Shown here piece by piece: positions 40,419-49,629 of a DNA stretch of 64,000 nucleotides. Below the pieces are notes generated by a model that was not told the DNA's origin, made no database searches, and saw nothing but the letters and a program-made list of their open reading frames with translations. The stretch is from Shewanella holmiensis (lineage in GTDB: Bacteria; Pseudomonadota; Gammaproteobacteria; Enterobacterales; Shewanellaceae), in assembly GCF_025370255.1 (NCBI RefSeq), contig NZ_JAMTCD010000010.1, positions 62,001 to 126,000 of the forward strand, in the 5' to 3' direction. A program made the translations under genes and the position numbers. How positions within the stretch are numbered: position 1 is the stretch's first letter; each line of letters opens with the position of its first letter.

Positions 40419-43400
40419 ATGCCAAGTTTGATTAGAATCGTGCTTATTAATACTCACCTTCCTGGTGTAGTTGAATTAGCGTTAAACGGCCATACCAATA
40501 TTTGTGGTACCAACGCCTCAGGTAAAACCACTTTACAACGTCTTGTTCCGGTTTTTTATGGTGAATACCCAAGTCGGGTAGTGCCATCAACCCGCGACAG
40601 TTTTGAACGATGGTATTTGCCGCACGATTCAAGTTACATCATTTATGAATATCAAAAAGATGATGGGTTACTTTATCAAGCCGTATTAGCATCTGCAGGC
40701 GATGGCAAAGGGGTGAATTATCGCTTTATTGCCCGTGGCTTTGAGCTTGAGGATTACGTTAAAAATCGTAATGGCGATACTATCATCTGTCATACCATGA
40801 GAGAATTGGGTATAGAGGCTAAACGCCAGGGTGTTGCCCATACTAATTTATTAAACACCCGTGAATTTAGAGCCATTATCCAAAATGATCGCAGTCTGTT
40901 AAACACGGGGGGCAATCGAAATGAGCTACGAACTTATGCTCGTCAATTTTCTTTGTGTGACAGTGAACACTCCCTACGTCACATCGAAAAATTAGCTAAA
41001 GCGGTGCACTCCAAAGAAGGCAAGATGGAGACGGTCAAGTCAATGATCGCCGCGATTTTGGAGGAAGATGGTGTTAACCCGCCTAGCTCTCGACTTAACC
41101 CACAAAGAGTGGAGTCTTGGATCCGCGAAAGCCAACTTGTGCAAGGTTTTGAGCAAATTCGGCCAGAATTTGAAAAGCTTGAACAAGAGTTTAACCAATT
41201 ATTAAGTGCTGAATTACGATTATCGAGTTTATCCCGAGGTTATCGTCATGATGAAACCTTAGAAGCCGATCGCCAAGATGCTAATCAAACATTAGCGAAA
41301 GAGTTAAACCTTAAACTCAAAATGTTAGATGAAGAGTGGAAAGATATTCGTGATGAGTTGCATGAAGAGATCTCATCAGCAAAAGGTGATTCGCAAAAGT
41401 TTGAACATGAATTAGATGTCATTGAAGAACAACATGGTGCATTTTTAGATGCCGATATCGATCAAGCAAAAGCGGATCTAGATAGTTTGCCAAGCTGGCG
41501 TCAGGACATTGAAAACCTCAATGAACGCCATAAACTACAAACTGAAAAACACCAGGATATTGAAGCGGCTTTTAATGCTAGACGCTCAAAAATTGCCGAA
41601 CAATTGCACCGCGAGCTAGAAAGTTTACATAAAGAGCAAGATAACCAGCGTGAAACCCGTGATGCGCAGCGTGAGCTAGCAAATGATGACTTAGCTAAGT
41701 TAGAGACATTTTGGCGCGAGCAAAGCGATGCAGGTAAAGCTAAATTTAGCGAGCAAGAATACCAGCTAAAATTAACCGCAGCCCAATTAAAGCATCAGGT
41801 TGATAGTGTTTCATATACTGAAGATGAAAAGCTGCGTTTAGCTATTTTTGATGAGCGCATTACCCTTGCCGATGAAGAACAAGAAAGCTGCAACCAAAAG
41901 GTAGAACGTCTTACTATTGAAGAGCGTAAGCAAAGAGCTAAGCGCGATCAAGCTAATGAGTCATTGCGCATTGCTAGCATACGGGTGAATGAGCGTGAAC
42001 AAGTTAAAGATGAAATACATCATATGTTGTTTCCGCAATCTCATACTTTGCTTGAGTTTTTACGAAAAGAAGCCCAAGGCTGGGAGCAATCTTTTGGTAA
42101 AGTGATCGCCCCAGAGTTATTGCATCGAACCGATTTACACCCTAGTTTAGCGAATCAAGAAAGTGATGCGCTGTTTGGGGTTCGTATTGATTTAAAGGCG
42201 ATTGATGTACCTGAATATGCTCAGTCTGAACAAGACTTACGCATTCGTTTAGCTAAAGCTGAAGAGGCTCTTAAAAGTGCCCAGGAACTGCAAGCTGAGC
42301 ATGAAGATCAACTCGTTGCCATGAATGATGCGTTAGATAAACTCAATCGAGAGCTTACGTTTGCGCGAACTGCGTATAAAAATAGTCGTGAAGATTTACG
42401 TCGTTTATTTGATGAAAAACGCAGTGAACAGCAACGCATTGATCAGGCAGTCACAGACCGTAAAGCCGAGTCAAGTAAGCGCTTGGTGCAGTTGGATAGT
42501 GAGCTTAAACAGCTTAAAAACCAACATTTAGAATGGCTTAGTGAGCAAAAGTCACAAGCACTTGAAGCGCGCATGGAAAAAAATGCCTACTGGCAAGAAG
42601 TGGTAGGCGCGATTGATAATCAATTAGGCCAAATTAAAGCCAATATTGAACAACGTCGCAGCAATGCTAAAACCGAACAAAAAGCTTGTGAAACCTGGTA
42701 CAAAAATGAACTAAAATCCCGTGGTGTTGATGAAGATGCCATTTTAGCGCTTAAGCGAGAAATTCGAGATTTAGAAAGTAAAATCAGCACTGCCGAGCAA
42801 CGCCGTAGTGATGTATTACGCTATGACGATTGGTATCAACATACTTGGTTGGTGAGAAAGCCTAAGCTGCAAACTCAATTGGCCGATGTCAAACGTGCGG
42901 CATCAGCACTTGAGCAGCAATTAAAAAATAAAACTCAAGATATTAAGCATCGCCGAACTGAGCTAGAAACTCAACGTAAAGCGTCCGATGCCGCGCAGGT
43001 TGAGGCTTCTGAAAACCTCACTAAATTGCGTGCTGTCATGCGTAAGCTCGCAGATTTAAAGCTACCAGCTAATAACGAAGAAGCCAGTGGTGGTATAGGT
43101 GAGCGTTTACGCCAGGGTGAGGATTTATTATTAAAACGGGATTACTTACTTGGTTCAGTGAAACAATACATTGAGCATTTTGATAGCGTAATTGCCAGTA
43201 AATCAGGTTCAAGTCTTGCTGAGTTTTGGGAGCGTGCGCGCGAAGAATCCAGTTTTGTAAATGACAAAGGCATTCGCCTACTTGACTACCGTAAACTAGT
43301 ACCGCAGTTAGAGCAGTTATTGAACGTGATGGTGCCGCAATCGTTAATGGCCATTCGTGAACAAGGGCGTATTTTTGGCGTCGATTTAACCGCATTTTAT

Positions 43401-44099
43401 GATGTGCTGGCAGACATCGATCGCCGCATTGCTTCACAAAGTGCTCGTATCACCCGTGAAGTAGGCGAAGAGTTATTCCTAGATGGCGTTTCTGAATCTG
43501 CGGTACGTATTCGTTCGCGGATCAGCGAATTAGAGTTCTGGCCAGAGCTTGAAGTGTTTGTTAAAGCCTTTAAAGCTTGGAAAGCGGACAACTTCAGCAC
43601 ACTGCCTGATGAGCATTACACCAATAGTATGCGCCGAGCGTTAGATATTATTGGTCGTGCGGCATTAACCGGAGGGATCGCCAAACTATTAGAAATTGAG
43701 TTGCGCTTAAAAGAGGGCAACAGTGATTTGATTATCCGCACAGATCGCCAGTTAAATGAATCATCAAGCCATGGTATGGCTTACTTAATTTTATGTAAGT
43801 TCTTACTGGCATTTACCCGATTATTACGCGGTAAAGCCGATGTCACCATTCATTGGCCGATTGACGAGCTAGGTACTTTGCATCACACCAACGTGAAGAA
43901 GATATTTGATGCCTGTGAAAACAACAATATCAGTGTGCTAGGGGCATTTCCTAATCCGGAATCTGAAGTGCTTAATTTGTTTGCTAACCGCTATATCATC
44001 AACAAGCAAACTAAAAAATTACAGGTTGTTAAACCTAAAGCCAATCCATTGGCCGAACGTTTAAACCAGCATAACGCTAAAACAGAGGAGTTAGCATAA
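40419..44099 (+). CDS. SMC-type ATPase of a Wadjet/MksB-like condensin (JetC-like)
   Basis: 1226 residues. Head half with Walker A GTNASGKTT (30-38), a long coiled coil (about 240-530), a small globular hinge (about 537-600, with LLEFLRKEAQGWEQ and ALFGVRIDLKAIDVPEY), a returning coiled coil (about 600-990) and a second head half with a non-standard signature SSSHGMAYLIL (about 1115-1125) and Walker B IHWPIDELGTL (Asp-Glu 1149-1150). The SSHG signature in place of SGGE/Q and the MukB/MksB-like head are those of the JetC/MksB/EptC group, not of SbcC, RecN or MukB. It should hydrolyse ATP and extrude DNA loops with the two following subunits. The stop overlaps the next start. Confidence 0.88.
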   Translation: MPSLIRIVLINTHLPGVVELALNGHTNICGTNASGKTTLQRLVPVFYGEYPSRVVPSTRDSFERWYLPHDSSYIIYEYQKDDGLLYQAVLASAGDGKGVNYRFIARGFELEDYVKNRNGDTIICHTMRELGIEAKRQGVAHTNLLNTREFRAIIQNDRSLLNTGGNRNELRTYARQFSLCDSEHSLRHIEKLAKAVHSKEGKMETVKSMIAAILEEDGVNPPSSRLNPQRVESWIRESQLVQGFEQIRPEFEKLEQEFNQLLSAELRLSSLSRGYRHDETLEADRQDANQTLAKELNLKLKMLDEEWKDIRDELHEEISSAKGDSQKFEHELDVIEEQHGAFLDADIDQAKADLDSLPSWRQDIENLNERHKLQTEKHQDIEAAFNARRSKIAEQLHRELESLHKEQDNQRETRDAQRELANDDLAKLETFWREQSDAGKAKFSEQEYQLKLTAAQLKHQVDSVSYTEDEKLRLAIFDERITLADEEQESCNQKVERLTIEERKQRAKRDQANESLRIASIRVNEREQVKDEIHHMLFPQSHTLLEFLRKEAQGWEQSFGKVIAPELLHRTDLHPSLANQESDALFGVRIDLKAIDVPEYAQSEQDLRIRLAKAEEALKSAQELQAEHEDQLVAMNDALDKLNRELTFARTAYKNSREDLRRLFDEKRSEQQRIDQAVTDRKAESSKRLVQLDSELKQLKNQHLEWLSEQKSQALEARMEKNAYWQEVVGAIDNQLGQIKANIEQRRSNAKTEQKACETWYKNELKSRGVDEDAILALKREIRDLESKISTAEQRRSDVLRYDDWYQHTWLVRKPKLQTQLADVKRAASALEQQLKNKTQDIKHRRTELETQRKASDAAQVEASENLTKLRAVMRKLADLKLPANNEEASGGIGERLRQGEDLLLKRDYLLGSVKQYIEHFDSVIASKSGSSLAEFWERAREESSFVNDKGIRLLDYRKLVPQLEQLLNVMVPQSLMAIREQGRIFGVDLTAFYDVLADIDRRIASQSARITREVGEELFLDGVSESAVRIRSRISELEFWPELEVFVKAFKAWKADNFSTLPDEHYTNSMRRALDIIGRAALTGGIAKLLEIELRLKEGNSDLIIRTDRQLNESSSHGMAYLILCKFLLAFTRLLRGKADVTIHWPIDELGTLHHTNVKKIFDACENNNISVLGAFPNPESEVLNLFANRYIINKQTKKLQVVKPKANPLAERLNQHNAKTEELA

Positions 44100-44761
44100 T
44101 GTCGAGTGAAGTTTATGATAACGATACTGTATTAGTGGGCGCAGGGGCCATTATCGAGCAATTGCTGCGTGGTGAGTTTATTTGTCGTGTCACCAATGAA
44201 GAAGGTTGGCGTGCGCTAAAAAATAACAGCACCCGTGAACGGGTTGAAACCTACTTGAACCAAATTAATCGCACTATCGCCAGTGCAGGTGAAGGCGAAG
44301 TGTTTTTCTGCGGTTATCAGCAATTGGGTGAGGCCGAACGTAAGGTTGTTTCTAGCCAATTTAAAGAAATTTGTTCTGCGCTTATTCCATTAGTGGAATG
44401 GTTAGTGTTAGTGCAAGAGGCCAGCGGTCAGGATGCGCCATTAAGTGAAGGGGCGCCTATTCGCTTAACTGAGTTACAGGCTCGTATTGAAGATACACCA
44501 GCTTTTAGCGAACAGCTAACAAAACTAAGTCATTATCGTTTATTTGGCTCAAGCAGCAGTAATGTAGATGGGCAAATTAAATTGGTGTTTAAGCGCTTAG
44601 TTGAACTGGGGTACTTAACCAAGCCTAATGCAGAGAAGCAAATTTATATTGCCACAGGTAAGCTCGATTATTTGTATGAAGTGATCCGTTTTATTGATGA
44701 AACCGAAGGGCTCAGTCTTGAGGCACAAGCAGAAACAGCCACTCAGCGGGAGTTAATATGA
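44099..44761 (+). CDS. MksE/JetB-like condensin subunit
   Basis: 220 residues. Mixed helical protein with a likely winged-helix part in the second half: FSEQLTKLSHYRLFGSS ... IKLVFKRLVELGYLTK ... IYIATGKLDYLYEVIRFI, the pattern of MksE/JetB (DUF4194-like) proteins that act as KITE subunits on the kleisin. Start overlaps the SMC stop by one base and its own end overlaps the next gene by four bases. Assignment rests on fold pattern, size and position between an SMC and a kleisin-like gene. Confidence 0.72.
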   Translation: MSSEVYDNDTVLVGAGAIIEQLLRGEFICRVTNEEGWRALKNNSTRERVETYLNQINRTIASAGEGEVFFCGYQQLGEAERKVVSSQFKEICSALIPLVEWLVLVQEASGQDAPLSEGAPIRLTELQARIEDTPAFSEQLTKLSHYRLFGSSSSNVDGQIKLVFKRLVELGYLTKPNAEKQIYIATGKLDYLYEVIRFIDETEGLSLEAQAETATQRELI

Positions 44762-45978
44762 GTAGCAACTTGCATCAAGCGGGGGTAAAGCTACTTAAGC
44801 AATTGGGTCGACACGCTGATGTGATCATGGATGCTTATCTTGCTGGCTCGGTGAGTGAGTCAAGCCACGATCCTGCGGTGATTGAAAAGCTTAAAAAAAG
44901 TGGTTTACTGTGGCGTCCAGAACCCGATCAAGCATTACGCTTAAAGCGATCTGTGCGTGCATTGCTAGAAGAAGGCTTAAGTGATGAGCGTAATCGTCAA
45001 ATTGACTCTAACGTCGGCTCGGCGCTTGCTACAATTAAAACCTTAGCCGATCACTATAAAGAAGCGCGTTATAATGTCGATTATAGCGCGGCAGAAGCAT
45101 ACTTAGCCGACTTAAGTGAACACGTTTACAGCTTTACCGACAGTTTACGATATTCCATTCGTGTATTGTGGGGGCGAATTAATAACGAGTTTGGTTATGT
45201 GGGTACTGTGAATGCCAAAATTCGCGAGAACGAATTAGCCCAAAGCCAGGTCACTGAATTATTAAATGGTCTGGAAATGTTCCAGTTTAGTGAACTAGGT
45301 GAAATTGCTGGCGATATACGCGAGCTGCGCCGTTTATTAATGACCAGTCTGCAAGATACCTTAAGCTACTGCACTCAAGAGCTGAGTGTGGTTCAGGGCA
45401 GGTTGTTAGAGTTACTGGGTCGCTTTAGACAAATTCAAGGCCGTACACGTTTATTAAAAGGCTGGTTACTGCACACTGATTTACATCCTGACTATCAGCC
45501 CGAAAACCATGTGGCACATAACAAAATTCCCGCATTATTTAATTATGCCGAGGCCATTTTAAAGCCTGCTCACGTTGATATCAGCAATCCTCACCATGAG
45601 TTTGAATTGCTGCAAATGGTGGCACAAATTAAAGCCATTAGCCGTGATGAACGAATTGTTGTTCCGCGTGATACTCATGTCACCTTTGAAATGAGTGAAG
45701 CCGAGGATTTTGATATTCCAGACAACCCACTAAAAGTGGCAGTGGATGAATATTTCTGCGCCATTATTGATTCTGGGTTACGCCAATCCGCACTTGAGTA
45801 CTTGCAACAACAGCAACTCGATTGGGATAGTGAAAGCTGGCTTTATCAGGTTATTGGTGGTTACGAAGCGCTACCTATGGAACACAAACAATATTTTGAA
45901 TTGGAACCGATAGGTAAGCCTCACCCTGTTTACACCGGCAACTTTATTGTCACTGATGTTGAACTCTGGTTGGCCTAG
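44758..45978 (+). CDS. MksF/JetA-like kleisin subunit
   Basis: 406 residues, mainly helical. N-terminal winged-helix-like part (about 1-75), a central helical bundle (about 90-240, with LRYSIRVLWGRINNEFGYVG, QLSVVQ-type helices and LLELLGRFRQIQGRTRLLKG) and a C-terminal winged-helix-like part (about 290-400). This layout fits the kleisin MksF/JetA, which bridges the SMC heads. It sits in the operon at the third place, whereas JetA usually comes first. No motif proves the family; position and size carry most of the weight. Confidence 0.7.
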   Translation: MSSNLHQAGVKLLKQLGRHADVIMDAYLAGSVSESSHDPAVIEKLKKSGLLWRPEPDQALRLKRSVRALLEEGLSDERNRQIDSNVGSALATIKTLADHYKEARYNVDYSAAEAYLADLSEHVYSFTDSLRYSIRVLWGRINNEFGYVGTVNAKIRENELAQSQVTELLNGLEMFQFSELGEIAGDIRELRRLLMTSLQDTLSYCTQELSVVQGRLLELLGRFRQIQGRTRLLKGWLLHTDLHPDYQPENHVAHNKIPALFNYAEAILKPAHVDISNPHHEFELLQMVAQIKAISRDERIVVPRDTHVTFEMSEAEDFDIPDNPLKVAVDEYFCAIIDSGLRQSALEYLQQQQLDWDSESWLYQVIGGYEALPMEHKQYFELEPIGKPHPVYTGNFIVTDVELWLA

Positions 45979-45981
45979 CTT

Positions 45982-46878
45982 ATGGCTAAGCTGAGCAAGA
46001 CACAGTTTAATGCAATACAAACCGTGGTGATTAACCGATCGCCACGGACTAAGTTCACCCTAAATTGGCAGAACATATTTGATCTATTCGCCATCGGTGA
46101 GCCTGATGGTGCAAATAAATACCTGTATTTCAGTGGTAAAGACCACGATTTACTGCGTGAAATGGCACAGCTTGATACTGGCTTTGATGTGCAGAATGTC
46201 AATTTTAATCAACCAAGAAATACATTGGCTACTCAGGGTAAAAAAGAGAAGTACGCTAATATCCGTCCTGATGCTAATTATGTTTTAGTGCACCTCCCTC
46301 AAGATTGTTACCTCCCCTTATCCGAGCAATATAGCCTAAGAATGACGGTGGAGCAGGCTGTCACTATTTGCGCAGATGCTCAGTTACAGCATCTTATTGT
46401 GGTAGAAAATCTAGACAGCTTTGATGACATCACTCAGTTTTCATTGGATGAGAGCCTCGCCAGCGTGTTTGAGCAGGCTATGGTGGTGTATCGAGGTAGC
46501 GGGGCGCATTCACCAGCAGGCTGTAAACGTTTATTGGCTGAAATTGCACGGCATGAAGTACTGCAAACTAGGATTAAAGTTGGCGCGTTTACCGACTTAG
46601 ACCCCGCAGGCATTCAAATTGCCCATTTATTGCAAGGCTGTGGTTATCTCATTGCGCCAGTATTGGCTTATGATTCTATTCGATCGTTACTGAAGTTCAA
46701 TGATGCAGACGACTTTGACAAGCAATGGCGCCAGCAACGCTATCTCAACAAAGCCGAGTTACATCAATGGCATAATTTAGCAAACTGCTTGCAACAATAT
46801 CGTATCAGCATCAAACAGCAACATATGTTAGCTCATAAACTTCCACTAACATTAATGCCTCTTCATTCGTCTTTTTAG
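45982..46878 (+). CDS. Toprim nuclease-like protein (JetD/MksG-like, short)
   Basis: 298 residues. The C-terminal half has the Toprim metal-binding residues: Glu142 in HLIVVENLDSF and the DxD pair Asp205/Asp207 in VGAFTDLDPAGIQIA, the same order as in topoisomerase VI A subunits and JetD/MksG. The N-terminal 95 residues would be the DNA-binding arm (WQNIFDLFAIGEPDGANKY). JetD proteins are usually about 380-400 residues, so this one is about a quarter shorter. Three bases after the kleisin-like gene. In Wadjet systems this subunit cleaves the plasmid that the condensin has reeled in. Confidence 0.75.
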   Translation: MAKLSKTQFNAIQTVVINRSPRTKFTLNWQNIFDLFAIGEPDGANKYLYFSGKDHDLLREMAQLDTGFDVQNVNFNQPRNTLATQGKKEKYANIRPDANYVLVHLPQDCYLPLSEQYSLRMTVEQAVTICADAQLQHLIVVENLDSFDDITQFSLDESLASVFEQAMVVYRGSGAHSPAGCKRLLAEIARHEVLQTRIKVGAFTDLDPAGIQIAHLLQGCGYLIAPVLAYDSIRSLLKFNDADDFDKQWRQQRYLNKAELHQWHNLANCLQQYRISIKQQHMLAHKLPLTLMPLHSSF

Positions 46879-47132
46879 CTGTCGTTGTGACGTTTAATTG
46901 AACCTAAGTAAATGATTATGCTGTAGGGTCTTGATTAACACAGTCATATTATCTTGTTATATTTTTTAGCGATTAAAAATCAATGGTTTAATTACTATTT
47001 CAGTATTTTTCGTGGCTAAATGGGATGTTTTATTCGATGATGCATTGAAATCTGACTTTTGATGGCTCAGTATCTTGGCACTAAAACAACAAGCCTGAGT
47101 GAATAAAAGGCAATAACAGGATAAACAAGCAA

Positions 47133-48374
47133 ATGATGAAGTCGTTATCAGCTCGTATTTTTGCGGGACTTTTTTTGGGGGTTATTTTAGGCAGCATTGT
47201 ACAATTTGCCTTAGCCGATGTGACATTTTTCTCTGACACATTGGTTAATATTGCTAGCGGCATTGGCACTATGTTCGTCAATATGATCATGATGCTAGTG
47301 GTACCTTTGGTGTTCGTGAGTATTGTATGCGGTGTGTGTGAGCTGCAGGATTTAAAAAGTTTTGGCCGTTTAGGGGGCAAAACCTTCGGTTTTTACATTA
47401 TCAATACTGTTGTGGCTATCTTAGCTGCCTTTGCCGTTGCTATGCTTATCGAACCTGGCAAAGGGGTGGATATGACTAGCAGTGATACTGCGGTGATAAC
47501 GGCCACCGAATTACCCAATCTGGTTAGCCTCATAGTTAGCATTGTGCCTAATAATCCATTCTCCGCCTTCACCTCTGGCAACATGCTTCAGGTGATTTTT
47601 ATGGCTTTGCTATTGGGCGGCGTGATGAAGTCTATGGGATCTGTGGTCGATGGTGCGGTGAAGGGATTTCAAACTGCCAATAAAATTATGATGCGGTTAA
47701 TTTCAGTGGTCATGAGCCTTGCTCCTATTGGTGTTTTTGCGCTGATGTTTAAGCTAGCTGCCACGTTAGCACCGGAAACTTTTGTCAGTGTTGTCGAGTA
47801 TTTGGTTCTGATTTTAGGGTTGCTACTACTTTGGATTTTTGTGGTTTACCCTTATTCAGTCAGTTTATTTACCCAAGTATCGGCTAAAACTTTCCGTGAA
47901 AAAACCCAAGAGCAAATTCTATTTTCACTGTCTACAGCATCATCAAATGCTACCATCCCAGTCACCATGCGTACCTTGACTGATAAGCTTGGCGTGAGCA
48001 AAGCCGTAGCGGGTTTTGGTGTACCGTTAGGGGCAACCATGAACATGGGTGGGGTGTCAATTTACATTACCATCGCTATTTTCTTCGTGGCTAACGCATT
48101 TGGTGTACCGATCAGCGGCGATCAAATTCCTGCATTATTGTTCAGTGTGTTTTTATTGTCTGTTGGCGCAGGAGGTGTGCCTGGTGGTGGTATGGTGATG
48201 ATTGGTGTGTTAATTCATCAAATGGGTTTACCCGTTGAAGCGTTTGCCATTGTGGCGGCACTAGACCGCATCATCGATATGGTACTGACTTCTTGTAATG
48301 TGGTGGGCGACACCGCGGTATTAACCATTGTTGATCAAACCGAAGCGCCACATCGAATTGACAAAAGCGCCTAA
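47133..48374 (+). CDS. dicarboxylate/amino acid:cation symporter (DAACS)
   Basis: 413 residues, eight membrane helices plus two re-entrant hairpins. Conserved family blocks: SSNATIPVTMRTL (Ser-rich hairpin 1), GVPLGATMNMGGVSIY (the NMDGT-like motif; here NMGGV), AGGVPGGGMVM (hairpin 2) and DRIIDMVLTSCNVVGD. The usual NMDGT is replaced by NMGGV, so the Asp that takes part in substrate or sodium binding is absent, and specificity may differ from glutamate/C4 transport. ATG at 47133 after AGGAT. Confidence 0.9.
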   Translation: MMKSLSARIFAGLFLGVILGSIVQFALADVTFFSDTLVNIASGIGTMFVNMIMMLVVPLVFVSIVCGVCELQDLKSFGRLGGKTFGFYIINTVVAILAAFAVAMLIEPGKGVDMTSSDTAVITATELPNLVSLIVSIVPNNPFSAFTSGNMLQVIFMALLLGGVMKSMGSVVDGAVKGFQTANKIMMRLISVVMSLAPIGVFALMFKLAATLAPETFVSVVEYLVLILGLLLLWIFVVYPYSVSLFTQVSAKTFREKTQEQILFSLSTASSNATIPVTMRTLTDKLGVSKAVAGFGVPLGATMNMGGVSIYITIAIFFVANAFGVPISGDQIPALLFSVFLLSVGAGGVPGGGMVMIGVLIHQMGLPVEAFAIVAALDRIIDMVLTSCNVVGDTAVLTIVDQTEAPHRIDKSA

Positions 48375-48410
48375 TGGCATGATTTTATTAATTGGCTTTT
48401 ATTTTTGAAT

Positions 48411-48439
48411 AAAAAACCGCTAATAAATAGCGGTTTTTT
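48411..48439. terminator. bidirectional terminator between the symporter and fbp
   Basis: AAAAAACCGCTA / TAGCGGTTTTTT, five-base loop, convergent genes. Confidence 0.92.
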
Positions 48440-48468
48440 GTTAATTAAAGCAGACTACATCGATACAA

Positions 48469-49461
48469 TTAATCGATAGTTGGCTCTTCACTGTAATCCA
48501 GTCCATGGTAACTTAAGCACATATCCACTTCATTACGGCTGCCTAAAATGACGGCAACCCGTTGGTGAATTTCAGTTGGTTGAATATCCATAATGGTTTC
48601 ATAACCGGTAGAAGCTTTGCCGCCAGCTTGCTCGACTAAAAATGCCATAGGATTGGCTTCATACATCAAGCGTAACTTGAACGGTTTTGCGGGATTTTTG
48701 TTGTCAGTAGGGTAAGTGAAAATACCACCGCGGCATAAAACACGATGCACGTCACCCACCATAGCGGCTATCCAACGCATATTGAATGATTGCTCGCGTG
48801 GGCCAATTTTACCCAGCAGTAAATCAGCAATGTAAGTTTGCATTGCGGCTTCCCAAAAACGCTGATTTGACATGTTAATGGCAAACTCTGCGGTATCAGG
48901 CGTAATGGCTACTTTGTCATTGGTCAATAAAAACTCGCCACTGTCAGGATCTAAAGTATAAAACTGTGTTCCTTTACCTGTGGTTAATGCCATCATGGTT
49001 GATGGGCCATATAACACATAACCCGCAGCAACTTGTTGGCGGCCTGCTTGTAAAAAACTTTGTTCGTTCAATTCACCATCTGTTGCTGGTAATACTGAAA
49101 AAATCGTCCCCACAAGTGAATTGATATCAATGTTTGATGAGCCATCTAGCGGGTCAAAACACACCAAGTATTCACCTTGTTTACTCACTTCTACGACATA
49201 GTCTTCTTCTTCAGATGCTAAACCGCGAACGTTACCGTCTGCTTTTAAAGCATCTTTAAGCATATCGTTGGTGATGACATCCAGTTTCTTTTGAGTTTCA
49301 CCTTGTACGTTTTCTTGCTCGGTTGCACCTAATACGCCAGCTAGTGCGCCATGACGTACCGCACCACTAATTGCTTTAGAGGTATTAGCCAAGGTTAATA
49401 GTAATGCCGTAAGCGAGCTATTTACTGCTTGTGATGTAAGGGTTTGTGCCAAAGTCTGCAT
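48469..49461 (-). CDS. fbp: class I fructose-1,6-bisphosphatase
   Basis: 330 residues. Metal and substrate motifs: [29 protein letters not shown], and [24 protein letters not shown]. Hydrolyses fructose-1,6-bisphosphate to fructose-6-phosphate in gluconeogenesis. Monocistronic. Confidence 0.96.
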   Translation of the reverse strand: MQTLAQTLTSQAVNSSLTALLLTLANTSKAISGAVRHGALAGVLGATEQENVQGETQKKLDVITNDMLKDALKADGNVRGLASEEEDYVVEVSKQGEYLVCFDPLDGSSNIDINSLVGTIFSVLPATDGELNEQSFLQAGRQQVAAGYVLYGPSTMMALTTGKGTQFYTLDPDSGEFLLTNDKVAITPDTAEFAINMSNQRFWEAAMQTYIADLLLGKIGPREQSFNMRWIAAMVGDVHRVLCRGGIFTYPTDNKNPAKPFKLRLMYEANPMAFLVEQAGGKASTGYETIMDIQPTEIHQRVAVILGSRNEVDMCLSYHGLDYSEEPTID

Positions 49462-49629
49462 GGTTATTCCTATGACAAGTTTTGAGGTTAAGGTCGTTGA
49501 TTTTTAGAATAATATAATTGCGGCTGATCATACCCTACAATGGCGCTAATTTCAGCGCCTGATGCGGCATTTTCGTTTTAAGATTAATTCAGGCAAAATG
49601 TCAGGATAAATAAATTCAGGAAAATAATA

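Noticed and set aside
40419..44099. MukB, SbcC or RecN as identity of the SMC gene
   Set aside because: Neighbours are not mukF/mukE, sbcD or single-gene; signature SSSHG and the Toprim partner fit the Jet/MksB/Ept group better.
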